Assembly: GCF_000763385.1 (NCBI RefSeq) | Contig: NZ_JQFA01000002.1 | Coordinates: 2,914,001 to 2,978,000, forward strand | Length of the DNA: 64,000 bases | Direction: 5' to 3' | From: Leptolyngbya sp. KIOST-1 | GTDB taxonomy: Bacteria > Cyanobacteriota > Cyanobacteriia > Phormidesmidales > Phormidesmidaceae | In this document: positions 7,655 to 15,513 of the stretch, piece after piece | How the letters are laid out: each line of letters opens with the position of its first letter | Numbering within the stretch: the first letter of the stretch is position 1 | Notes under the pieces: generated by a model | Told to the model about the DNA's origin: nothing | What the model saw: the letters and a program-made list of their open reading frames with translations, nothing else | The model's database searches: none | Position numbers and translations under genes: made by a program

Positions 7655-10600
7655 CCGCTCTCGGCTTCCCCTCTCCCCTCGCAGGTACTGGCTGAACTGA
7701 CTGACGCTGAGGGGGCGGGCAAAGAGATACCCCTGACCAAATTCACAGCCCAGCCGGTTGAGCGCCTGCAGCTGGGCAGACTGCTCAATCCCTTCGGCAA
7801 TGACCTGGATGTTGAGGTGGGTGGCGAGGCGAAGGATGGCTTCGACGATGCCGTACTGCTGGGAACTTTGATGGATTCTGTCGATGAAGCTGCGATCGAT
7901 TTTGAGCATGTCGACGGGGATCTGCTGCAGGTAGCCCAGGGAGGAGTAGCCGGTGCCAAAGTCGTCAATGCTGAGCCGGATGCCGCGATCGCGCAGCGCC
8001 TGAATCATCTGCACAGCCTGAGCCGGGTTTTCCATCACCACGGTTTCGGTGATTTCGAGCTTGAGGTTGGCCGGGGGCAAGCCGCTAACCGCCAAGCTGT
8101 CTTCAATCACGGCGACCAGGTCGGGCTGCAAAAACTGAGTCGTTGACAGATTAATACTCATGACTGCATCCGCAGGCATGAGAAGGCGACGACGCCAGCG
8201 CTGCATTTGATTGCAGGCTTCCCGCAGGACCCAGCCACCAATCGGTACCATCAGCCCAGACTCTTCGGCAATGGTCAAAAAATCGCTGGGCGACAGCAGC
8301 CCCCGTGAGGGGTGTCGCCAGCGCAGCAGCGCCTCACAGCCCATCAGATGCTGGGACATAAGGCCAACGATCGGCTGGTAGTGGAGCTGGAATTCCTGCT
8401 GCTCCAGGGCCAGCCGGAGTGATGTCTCAATCTGAAGGGATCGGCGCACATCCAGGTGCATATCGGGGGCAAACAGCGCGTAGCCGAGGCCATTGACCTT
8501 GGCCTGGTACATGGCGGTATCGGCGTCGCGCAGCAGTTCGTCGGGGTGGTGGTACTGGGAACCGCCGATCACAATGCCAATGCTGGTGTTGGTAAACAGC
8601 TGTTGCCCGGCCAGGCTCAGAGGCTGGGCAAACCGCTGGCGAATGCGCTGGGCCACCGCGATCGCATCCTCGACCTGCTCCAGGGTGGTCAGCAAAATGG
8701 TGAACTCGTCGCCCCCAAAGCGCGCCACTACATCGGTGGGGCGCACACAATCCTGCACGATGGTGGCCACCTGCTTCAGCAGTTCATCGCCAACCCAGTG
8801 GCCAAAGGAGTCGTTGATCAGCTTGAAGCGATCGCAGTCGAGAAACAGCACCGCAAAGCGCTCATCCTGGGGCTGGCCAAATTGGGCGCTCAGGTGGCTG
8901 AGAAACTGGCGGCGGTTGGGCAGTCCGGTCAGCGCATCGTGCAGGGCTTCGTAGGCCAGCTGGTTCTGGGCCTCCTGGCGCTCGGCAATCTGCTCGTGCA
9001 GCGATCGGTTGAGCTGCTCTAGCTGCCGGGTGCGCACCTGCACCTGGTCCTCCAGGCTCTCGTTGAGCCGGCGCAGCTCGGTTTCCATGTGCTGACGGTA
9101 GGTGATGTCCTCAATCAAGACGATCGCCCCCCGCTCCCCGGCGACCAGCAGGTTATCTTCGGCGGTCAGGGGCTCCAGCCGCAGCTCGTACCAGCGGTTC
9201 GCGGCCTTGGGATCGCCCCGCTGCCTGACCTGGGTGGGCACCGGCTGAGCCGCCACCACCCGCTGCCACAGAGCCGACCAGCCCCCTGGGTCAAACCAGT
9301 CGGCCAGGGGACTGGCATTCAGGTTGTCCCCCGCCGTCAGTCCCAGCCAGTCGGTGGCCAGAGGGTTGGCAAACCACACGGTGCCATCGGCCGCAGCCGC
9401 CACCAGCCCCAGGGGGAGGCTGCGGGCAATGGCCGCCTGAATCGCCTGCGATCGCCCCAGCTGCTGGGTCAGATCGACCAGTTGAGCCACCCGAGAGGAG
9501 AGCCCAGGTGGCTCTATCCGTTCCTCCTGGGGCAGGGCCGGTAGGGGGGGCAGCACCAGCATGGCTCCGTAGCGGCGCTGCAGCCCAGCCGTTAGCTCCC
9601 GTAGCCACCGATTTTGCTGCCCCAGCTGTTGGGCGATACCCAAACTACCCACCGTCACGGCCATCAGCCCTGGCCCCACCACCGGCAGCCAGAGGTTAAC
9701 CCCAAACAGAGCCAGGGCCAGCCCCCACCAGAGGATGACCAGGCCACCGATCAGGGCGACCCGCCGCCACACGGTGCCCTGTAGAGTGCCGTGGGGCAGC
9801 CGCCGCTGGAACACCACCGCCAGGGCGAAGGCCATAGCCAGCGCTCCGGCCCAGCTCCCCGGCAGCGGCTTGAGCCAGCGCTGGTGAAGCAAATTGTCGA
9901 TCAGGGCTCCGTGCAGGTACACCCCACTGGCGGGTGGGTCACGGTCAAACGGGGTGACCCAGTCGTCGAGGCCCAGGGCTGTAGCCCCAATCAGCACCAC
10001 CTTACCCTCAAAGGCCTGGGGCGCCACCCGCCCTTCAAGCACATCAACAAAGGAGTAGGTGTGCAGACGGGTGCTGGGGCCAGGCCAATTGACCCACAGG
10101 GGCCGATCAAGCGGCGGCAGAGGAACAGCCTGCTGGCTCAGGCTCAGGGCCTCTGCGGTGGCGATGGCCAGGGCGGGCTGTTCCCCCAGCTCGGGGGTCA
10201 CGCTGTGAATGTAGCCGCCCTGGTGCTGCTGCAGGATGTGTCCACTGGTCAGGGCCGCAGCGGCCAGGGGGGGAGTTGGCCCCAGGGGCTGCCCCTGGCG
10301 GTTCCAGGCCGAAGCCAAAATGACGGCGGGGTGAGTGGCGATCGCCTCGGCAAAGGCCCCATCGTCGGGACTGGCCTCGCTAAACACCAGATCAAAAACA
10401 ATCACCTGGGGCGACCCCCTCTGGAGTCGCCCCAGCAGTTCGGTATACCGCTGGCGCGGCCAGGGAAACGATCCCAATGCCGCCAGGCTGGCGTCATCGA
10501 TGGCGATTAGCACCACCTGGTTGGCCCAGGGGCGCTCCCCCCGCAGGCGAAACCGCAAACCATATTCGGCCTGAACTATGGGCAGTAGCAGGCCCAACTC

Positions 10601-10690
10601 GCTGAAACCTACCACTACCAAACCAGCAACACCTACAGGTAGCAGGGCTAACAAACTCTGCCGAAACAGGTTAGAGAAGGTAGATCTCAT
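7652..10690 (-). CDS. CHASE2-PAS-GGDEF-EAL c-di-GMP signalling protein
   Basis: About 1012 residues. An N-terminal membrane helix is followed by a CHASE2 extracytoplasmic sensor (about 35-270, with 'VILIAIDDASLAALGSFPWPRQ'-like and 'GKVVLIGATALGL' motifs), then a cluster of transmembrane helices to about 360. A PAS-like domain (about 420-540), a short coiled coil, a GGDEF domain with intact 'RFGGDEF', and a C-terminal EAL domain with 'CEALLRW', 'ITETVVME', 'IDDFGTGYSSL' and 'IAEGIE' complete it. The protein should both make and break cyclic di-GMP in response to an outside signal. ATG 10690 has AGGA upstream; a TTG at 10708 would add six residues. It overlaps the FecR-domain gene by 20 bp, so the two are translationally coupled. 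Confidence 0.92.
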   Translation of the reverse strand: MRSTFSNLFRQSLLALLPVGVAGLVVVGFSELGLLLPIVQAEYGLRFRLRGERPWANQVVLIAIDDASLAALGSFPWPRQRYTELLGRLQRGSPQVIVFDLVFSEASPDDGAFAEAIATHPAVILASAWNRQGQPLGPTPPLAAAALTSGHILQQHQGGYIHSVTPELGEQPALAIATAEALSLSQQAVPLPPLDRPLWVNWPGPSTRLHTYSFVDVLEGRVAPQAFEGKVVLIGATALGLDDWVTPFDRDPPASGVYLHGALIDNLLHQRWLKPLPGSWAGALAMAFALAVVFQRRLPHGTLQGTVWRRVALIGGLVILWWGLALALFGVNLWLPVVGPGLMAVTVGSLGIAQQLGQQNRWLRELTAGLQRRYGAMLVLPPLPALPQEERIEPPGLSSRVAQLVDLTQQLGRSQAIQAAIARSLPLGLVAAAADGTVWFANPLATDWLGLTAGDNLNASPLADWFDPGGWSALWQRVVAAQPVPTQVRQRGDPKAANRWYELRLEPLTAEDNLLVAGERGAIVLIEDITYRQHMETELRRLNESLEDQVQVRTRQLEQLNRSLHEQIAERQEAQNQLAYEALHDALTGLPNRRQFLSHLSAQFGQPQDERFAVLFLDCDRFKLINDSFGHWVGDELLKQVATIVQDCVRPTDVVARFGGDEFTILLTTLEQVEDAIAVAQRIRQRFAQPLSLAGQQLFTNTSIGIVIGGSQYHHPDELLRDADTAMYQAKVNGLGYALFAPDMHLDVRRSLQIETSLRLALEQQEFQLHYQPIVGLMSQHLMGCEALLRWRHPSRGLLSPSDFLTIAEESGLMVPIGGWVLREACNQMQRWRRRLLMPADAVMSINLSTTQFLQPDLVAVIEDSLAVSGLPPANLKLEITETVVMENPAQAVQMIQALRDRGIRLSIDDFGTGYSSLGYLQQIPVDMLKIDRSFIDRIHQSSQQYGIVEAILRLATHLNIQVIAEGIEQSAQLQALNRLGCEFGQGYLFARPLSVSQFSQYLRGERGSRER

Positions 10691-11531
10691 GGATTTCCTG
10701 GCGGCCAAGGGGAGTGATCACTACAACCTCGACTCGCAACCGGGCCGTCGCCAGACGGGTGAGGCGAAACTCTCCCTGGCGATCGACGGTCTGTGGGGCT
10801 CCATCCACAAACACCGTGTTGACCGGGTCAACGCGGCCTATCAGCGTGACGAAACGAGTACCGCGCTCAAAAATCACCCGTCGCTCGTACTCCAGACCTG
10901 GGTCATCCCGCAGGGGCACGGGCTCGGTAGGCGGCTCTCCGGGGAAAATCAGGTTTTGAAACCCCGCAGGCACCGCCACGGTCTCTCCTACCGCCGTTGT
11001 GTCTACGGCTCCGCTCAAGGTGGCGATGCCGGTCTTGCCATCGTCCTGCACGTTGACCCCAAACTCAGTGCCGCGCACCCCGCTAATGCCCGCAGGGGTT
11101 TCGATTTCAAACTGCGAACCCTCGTGGGTAAAGCGCCGCAGCCGCGTTCTCACCTGCCCACGGGGCACGGTGAGATGGGTAATGCGTCCACCATCAGCAG
11201 CCATTTCCAGGGTGCGAATCCGTAGCTCAGTGCGCTCAGAAACGTCCAAAAACCCGACATCGGTATCGACGTTGAGAACCGCCGAAGACCGCGTGCCCGT
11301 GCGCAGGCCGTCACCTACCGCCCCGAGGTGGTCACCGACTCGGGCCGCTGTTGACCGCCCCGGACGCAGCAGGGTGACGTCGCCCTGCACTCGACTGACC
11401 ACCAGGCCTCGATCGACCCGCACGGGGATAGCACTGGCCGCAAAAGATACCAGCAAGACCGTAGTAATACTTAAGACTCCCAACAGGAGCTGTTGCCGCC
11501 GTCTGGGCTGTCTATGGGGGGGGCAAGCCAT
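10671..11531 (-). CDS. Secreted FecR-domain protein
   Basis: The 286-residue protein has a basic N-terminus and a hydrophobic stretch ('LLLGVLSITTVLLVSFAASAIPV') that looks like a signal peptide or single anchor. The FecR domain follows: 'GDHLGAVGDGLRTGTRSSAVLNVDTDVGFLDVSERTELRI' and the characteristic 'FEIETPAGISGVRGTEFGV' with 'VPAGF' further on. FecR proteins sense periplasmic signals; in cyanobacteria free FecR proteins are often encoded beside CHASE2 proteins. The stop lies inside the start of the downstream CHASE2 gene, so the two probably act together, FecR perhaps as the periplasmic partner of the CHASE2 sensor (inference). The 282 bp upstream holds no other gene I can support. Confidence 0.87.
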   Translation of the reverse strand: MACPPHRQPRRRQQLLLGVLSITTVLLVSFAASAIPVRVDRGLVVSRVQGDVTLLRPGRSTAARVGDHLGAVGDGLRTGTRSSAVLNVDTDVGFLDVSERTELRIRTLEMAADGGRITHLTVPRGQVRTRLRRFTHEGSQFEIETPAGISGVRGTEFGVNVQDDGKTGIATLSGAVDTTAVGETVAVPAGFQNLIFPGEPPTEPVPLRDDPGLEYERRVIFERGTRFVTLIGRVDPVNTVFVDGAPQTVDRQGEFRLTRLATARLRVEVVVITPLGRQEIHEIYLL

Positions 11532-11813
11532 TGGCTCTTTTCAATGATCAGTATCTGTGTATTTTCTACCATACTCTCCCTTGAGATCCGCAAAACCCTG
11601 TAGTAATTCTTCAGCCTTGTCCGCCTGCCCTGTGATAATTATTACATGGCCTGGTGGGTGCTACCGGAGAGCAAGACAGTAGGCTCAAGCAGGCCAAGCT
11701 CAAACAGGTTGCCCAAGCGGGGAAATCAGACCCTGCCTTGGGGCACCAGGGCAAGGGGACGAGGGCAGCCAGGGTAGGCATTGCAGGCGATCGCCAGGCG
11801 TTCTCTAGAATCC

Positions 11814-13178
11814 CTAGAAAAATTTCAGGTAGCGTTGAATTTCCCAGTCGGAGATGTGGCTGTGGTATTCCTCCCACTCCTGGGTCTTGAAATCCACGTA
11901 GGTTTTATACATCAGTGGCCCCATCACCGCTTCGCTGAGGGGGTCGGCGGCAAAGGCGGCGATCGCCTCCCCCAGGGTGCGCGGCAGGGTGTCGATGCCC
12001 ATGGCCGTTAGCTCAGCCAAAGGATAGGTGTACATGTTCTCGCGGTGGGGTTCACCCGGGTCCAGCCCTTCGCGGATGCCCTCCAGCCCAGCGGCCAAAA
12101 TCATCGCCGCCCCCAGGTATAGGTTGGTGGAGATGTCGGCGGCGCGGCACTCCACCCGGCCCCCGCCCATGGGAATGCGCAGCATGTTGGTGCGGTTATT
12201 GTTGCCGTAGCAGATGTAGACCGGCGCCCAGGTAAAGCCCGACATGCTGCCCTGGCGCACCAGCCGCTTGTAGCTATTCACCGTGGGGCAGGTGACGGCG
12301 ACGATTGCCTTGGCATGCTTCAGCACCCCAGCAATGAACTGGTAGCCCAGCTTGGAGAGGCCGCAGGGGTCGGTGGGGTCTTCAAACAGGTTTTGGCCGG
12401 TTTCGAGATCCGCCAGGGACATGTTGTAGTGGGCACCGCTGCCGGTCTGGTTGGCGTAGGGTTTGGGCATAAAGCTGGCGAAGTAGCCCTGGGCGCGGGC
12501 CAGTTCCTTCACCATCAGCCGAAAGAACGTCAGGCGATCGGCCATGGTCAGGGCGTCGCAGTAGGTGAAGTCGGTTTCAAACTGGCCCTGGGCATCTTCG
12601 TGGTCAAAGGAGTACACATCCCAGCCCAGGCCGTTCATGGCGCTGACGATGGTGTCGAGGATTTTGTAGTTGTCGAGCACCGTGGGGATGGCGTAGGCAG
12701 CTTTGGCTAGGGTGTCGCGATCGCTCACCGGCCCAAACCCGGTCTCGGTATCTTTGAGGATAAAAAACTCGGTCTCGATGCCCAGGTTAAACCGGTAGCC
12801 CATGGCCGCCGCCTGGTCCAGCGCCCGCCGCAGAATGGTGCGGCAGCAGGCCTCGAAGGGCTGCCCCGCCAGGTACAGATCGCTGGCAAACCACACCACC
12901 TCCGGGTTCCAGGGCAGCACCGTGGCGCTGGCGGGGTCGGGCATGGTGCCCACTTCGTCGTCGCTAATCTCCTGGGGGACGCCGTCGAGGGCCGCACCGG
13001 TAAACAGCTCGGAGCCCTGCATCATGCGATCGAAGTGGCTCAGGGGCACCACCTTGCCCTTGCAGAGCCCGTGGATATCCACAAAGCTGGCCAGGGCATA
13101 CTTCACCCCCTGCTGCTCCAACCGCTGCTGGAGGGCCTGGAGTTCGGCAGAAAGCGGCTGAATATCGGGATAGACCAT
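11814..13178 (-). CDS. Type III (GlnT/GmaS-like) glutamate-amine ligase 2
   Basis: A 454-residue GS-family enzyme. Active-site blocks are 'GIETEFFIL' (E135, E137), 'DHEDAQGQFETDFTYCDALTMADRL' (192-216), 'GSGAHYNMSL' (246-255), 'NSYKRL', 'GNNNRTNMLRIP' and 'VECRAADISTNLYLGAAMIL'. Length and the ending 'DWEIQRYLKFF' fit the GlnT/gamma-glutamylmethylamide synthetase group, which joins glutamate to ammonia or a small amine. ATG 13178 has GAGGA upstream. It is downstream of a class I glutamine amidotransferase (115-bp gap, same strand), a pairing that suggests one enzyme makes a gamma-glutamyl amide and the other splits it. The real substrate cannot be read from sequence. Its operon carries the second AACTTG inverted repeat. 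Confidence 0.88.
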   Translation of the reverse strand: MVYPDIQPLSAELQALQQRLEQQGVKYALASFVDIHGLCKGKVVPLSHFDRMMQGSELFTGAALDGVPQEISDDEVGTMPDPASATVLPWNPEVVWFASDLYLAGQPFEACCRTILRRALDQAAAMGYRFNLGIETEFFILKDTETGFGPVSDRDTLAKAAYAIPTVLDNYKILDTIVSAMNGLGWDVYSFDHEDAQGQFETDFTYCDALTMADRLTFFRLMVKELARAQGYFASFMPKPYANQTGSGAHYNMSLADLETGQNLFEDPTDPCGLSKLGYQFIAGVLKHAKAIVAVTCPTVNSYKRLVRQGSMSGFTWAPVYICYGNNNRTNMLRIPMGGGRVECRAADISTNLYLGAAMILAAGLEGIREGLDPGEPHRENMYTYPLAELTAMGIDTLPRTLGEAIAAFAADPLSEAVMGPLMYKTYVDFKTQEWEEYHSHISDWEIQRYLKFF

Positions 13179-13293
13179 GACCTTTAATCCTCACAACAAC
13201 CGTGACCTCCCAGCGCTGGGGAGAAAATCAACGCACTGAGCAGGCTGGACGAGGCAGGTCATCCAGCACACAGCAGCGAGCCCCTGGGCTGAC

Positions 13294-14022
13294 TCAGGTC
13301 TGCCGCAGTAGGGAAACCGTCTGGGCGGCAGCAACGACCTGGCTATACCAGGCATTGGCTAACTTTTCGGTGAACTGGGCCGACTGCACCCAGTGCAGGA
13401 TCAACTGCTCCCGTAGCTCCTCAAACAGGTGGGGGTAATGGGCCTCAATCCAGTCAGTCTTGAAGGCAATCCAGTTCATCACAATTTCGGGCGTGACCTC
13501 GGGATGAAACTGCAAGCCGTAGGTGTGACTGCCCAGGCGAAATGCTTGATTGGCGCAGACGTCATTGGTTAGCAGCAGCTGGGCTCCAGTCGGCAAGTCA
13601 AAGGTGTCAAAGTGCCACTGCATCATCGGCATGCCTGGCGGATAGTCCTGAATCCAGGCTTCGCCCGCCGCCGTTACCGGAAACAGGGGCGTAAAACCCA
13701 GTTCAGGCCTCTCGTTTTGGTAGACCCGACTGCCAAAGGCCCGAGCAATTAGCTGGGCCCCCAGGCAAATGCCCAGCACCGGCCTGCCCTGATCGTGAAA
13801 TTCTTGAATTAGCTGGATTACCCGCGCCAGGTGGGGAAAGTTGTCGTCTTCACAGGCATTCATAGGGCCGCCCAGTACGATCAACCCGTCGTAGTGCCCC
13901 GCTGGTGGAGTGGGCTGCTGAGGCACCAGCCAGGTGTGCAGCCAGGCTCCATTTACCTCCAGGTAACGACCCAAAATACCAATCGGGTCGGCCTCAACAT
14001 GTTGAACAATCAAAATATCCAT
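13294..14022 (-). CDS. Class I glutamine amidotransferase / gamma-glutamyl hydrolase-like protein
   Basis: About 242 residues from ATG 14022, where homologues of this group begin ('MDILIVQH'). The catalytic triad is visible: nucleophile Cys in 'VLGICLGAQLIA' and His/Glu in 'YGLQFHPEV'. The oxyanion strand 'GLIVLGGPMNA' is present too. It is a stand-alone GATase of the GMP-synthase-like group. Such proteins hydrolyse glutamine or gamma-glutamyl compounds. It is the first gene of a two-gene operon with GS-like ligase 2 and has the AACTTG-N6-CAAGTT repeat about 100 bp upstream of its start. By analogy with PuuD in putrescine use it may release the product of a gamma-glutamylated amine, but it is not PuuD itself. 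Confidence 0.85.
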   Translation of the reverse strand: MDILIVQHVEADPIGILGRYLEVNGAWLHTWLVPQQPTPPAGHYDGLIVLGGPMNACEDDNFPHLARVIQLIQEFHDQGRPVLGICLGAQLIARAFGSRVYQNERPELGFTPLFPVTAAGEAWIQDYPPGMPMMQWHFDTFDLPTGAQLLLTNDVCANQAFRLGSHTYGLQFHPEVTPEIVMNWIAFKTDWIEAHYPHLFEELREQLILHWVQSAQFTEKLANAWYSQVVAAAQTVSLLRQT

Positions 14023-14123
14023 AAGCGGGTTCAACCTGGCCTTTGGACGGACGCTCGGGGGGGTCATCGTCGTTTATCCGTAGTGGATAAGTTCGGCTGG
14101 ACTGTCCCTACTGAAGCGTACTA

Positions 14124-14141
14124 AACTTGTTATATCAAGTT
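14124..14141. promoter_or_regulatory. Inverted-repeat operator AACTTG-N6-CAAGTT (site 2)
   Basis: AACTTGTTATATCAAGTT lies 102 bp upstream of the amidotransferase start (minus-strand operon). Its reverse complement matches the site at 4129-4146 in 16 of 18 positions. The recurrence before a second GS-like transcription unit supports a common regulator. Confidence 0.55.
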
Positions 14142-14226
14142 ATCTCAGGATTTTTCTGGATTGGCAAGTAATTCGTTGCCCAAGTCCCTGGGCGGCAGAC
14201 TTGCCGCCGAATTGCAGCTAAACAAC

Positions 14227-14260
14227 CACCCCCCAGGAGCAGGTCTGCTCCTGGGGGGTG
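14227..14260 (-). terminator. Hairpin terminator of the repeat-protein gene
   Basis: A 16-bp perfect inverted repeat (14227-14242 with 14245-14260, CCCCCCAGGAGC core) lies 29 bp past the stop of the gene ending at 14289. On the minus strand it is followed by TTGTTT, a weak T-tract. Confidence 0.7.
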
Positions 14261-14288
14261 TGCCGTATGGCTAGCTATTGCTCAGGCT

Positions 14289-15200
14289 TTACAGCATATC
14301 GGCTGTGCCAGTGTCGGGCCTGGGGGGTTGGTTGCGGCCGCGATCGTCAACGTAGCTGTTGGGCTGGCCAACGTTGACGCCGTAGCCTGAGTCAACTCGG
14401 CGATCGCGATCGCCAGGGTCATTGGTCACCGCTGACTCCAGGCGGTGCCACGCATCCTGAATAGCGTGCTTGGCCTTCTCCCAGCCCAGTCGCCCGTTGC
14501 CATTGCGACGCTCGTAGTCGCGCCGCAGGTGCGGCTCCGCCTGGCTAAAGGTGAGGCCTTGGCCAGAGTAGGTGTTGTAGCCCTCGTAGCCCGTGCGGTA
14601 GGCGGGGCTGTAGTCATCGTAGGTGTAGTCCGCCTCGCGGTAGGGGCGAGAGGAGAAATTGCTGCGCCAGTAGTCTTCCTCTGCCCGGTAGCGGCTGTTG
14701 TTGCGATCGACCCGGTCCCAGGCATCGCGGCTGGCATGACGGGCGCTGTCCCAGCCCACACGGTGACCGCTATACTGCCGCTCGTAGTCTTCCCTGAGCC
14801 GAGGTTCGGCCTGGTCGTAGGTCATTCCCTGCTGGGCGTAGCTGCTGTACCCTGTGTAGCCGGTGCGATAGGCGGGGCTGTAGTCATCGTAGGTGTAGTC
14901 GGACGCAGCGTAGGGACGGTTTTTATAGTTTGTGCGCCAGTAGTTGTCTTCGATAGTGGGGTCAATTTGCTCGGCGGTGTTTTTGCCCAGGAGCCCACCA
15001 GCGACCGCACCCACAGCTGCACCCACAACAGCACCGACCGGACCACCGACCACGCCACCGACCGCCGTACCAACGACACCGGCCCCAGCGGCCCCGACTC
15101 CAGTCCCAACTGGATGGGCACCAGGCTGGCCCGTAATCGGATCAGGATTGGCGTTGGGGTTGTTTTTTGAGTTTTTAGGGACTTCTCTATCGCTTCGCAT
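14289..15200 (-). CDS. Glycine-zipper protein with two Tyr/Asp-rich repeats
   Basis: About 303 residues from ATG 15200. A polar start ('KNSKNNPNANPDP') is followed by a long Gly/Ala/Val stretch ('GTGVGAAGAGVVGTAVGGVVGG..') of glycine-zipper type that may insert in a membrane. Two tandem copies of a ~90-residue unit follow, each with 'YWRxNxxxRPYxxxDYTYDDYSPAYRTGY' and 'AEPxLRxDYERxxxxxRxGWxxAxHAxxDAWxR'. The repeats are also visible in the DNA. I do not know a named function; similar short acidic/aromatic repeat proteins are often called stress-related. The 15-bp palindrome AGTTGAG-T-CTCAACT lies 50 bp upstream. In-frame codons upstream of 15200 are unlikely to be used because that palindrome and promoter DNA lie there. 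Confidence 0.8.
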   Translation of the reverse strand: MRSDREVPKNSKNNPNANPDPITGQPGAHPVGTGVGAAGAGVVGTAVGGVVGGPVGAVVGAAVGAVAGGLLGKNTAEQIDPTIEDNYWRTNYKNRPYAASDYTYDDYSPAYRTGYTGYSSYAQQGMTYDQAEPRLREDYERQYSGHRVGWDSARHASRDAWDRVDRNNSRYRAEEDYWRSNFSSRPYREADYTYDDYSPAYRTGYEGYNTYSGQGLTFSQAEPHLRRDYERRNGNGRLGWEKAKHAIQDAWHRLESAVTNDPGDRDRRVDSGYGVNVGQPNSYVDDRGRNQPPRPDTGTADML

Positions 15201-15249
15201 GGGATTTAAATTCCAAATTGAGAACAGCGTTTTATGCCAGTCAAAAAAG

Positions 15250-15264
15250 AGTTGAGTCTCAACT
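15250..15264. promoter_or_regulatory. 15-bp palindrome in the divergent region 15201-15513
   Basis: AGTTGAGTCTCAACT is a perfect palindrome about one central T. It lies in the 313-bp region between the leftward repeat-protein gene and the rightward GS-like gene 3 and is closest to the former. I see no gene in this interval and no glnA-type riboswitch motif. Confidence 0.4.
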
Positions 15265-15513
15265 AAATGCACAAAACATTGCCTACAACCTAGGTTTTTT
15301 TAAGCTCAGCCGGGTCGGTAGCGGGATAGAATTTGACCCTCTATAACGGGGCTGAATTTGCTTTGGGGCAAACCGTTCTGGAGGATAAATGAAGGTATAT
15401 TCCTGGCTAGAAGGACCAGTGCAGGAGAGGTCTCTTCGTTTGGCTCGTATCTACAGCTACAAAAGCGACTTCGCTCGCCTGTTTTACTAGGCTGAAACTC
15501 CCGGAGTCGTTCT

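Noticed and set aside
11611-11877. An 88-codon leftward frame overlapping the 3' end of GS-like gene 2
   Set aside because: Low-complexity composition, overlap with a certain gene and no ribosome-binding site.
15265-15513. A glnA-type glutamine riboswitch before GS-like gene 3
   Set aside because: The conserved blocks of the motif are not present; only a CGTTCTGGAGG stretch is faintly similar.
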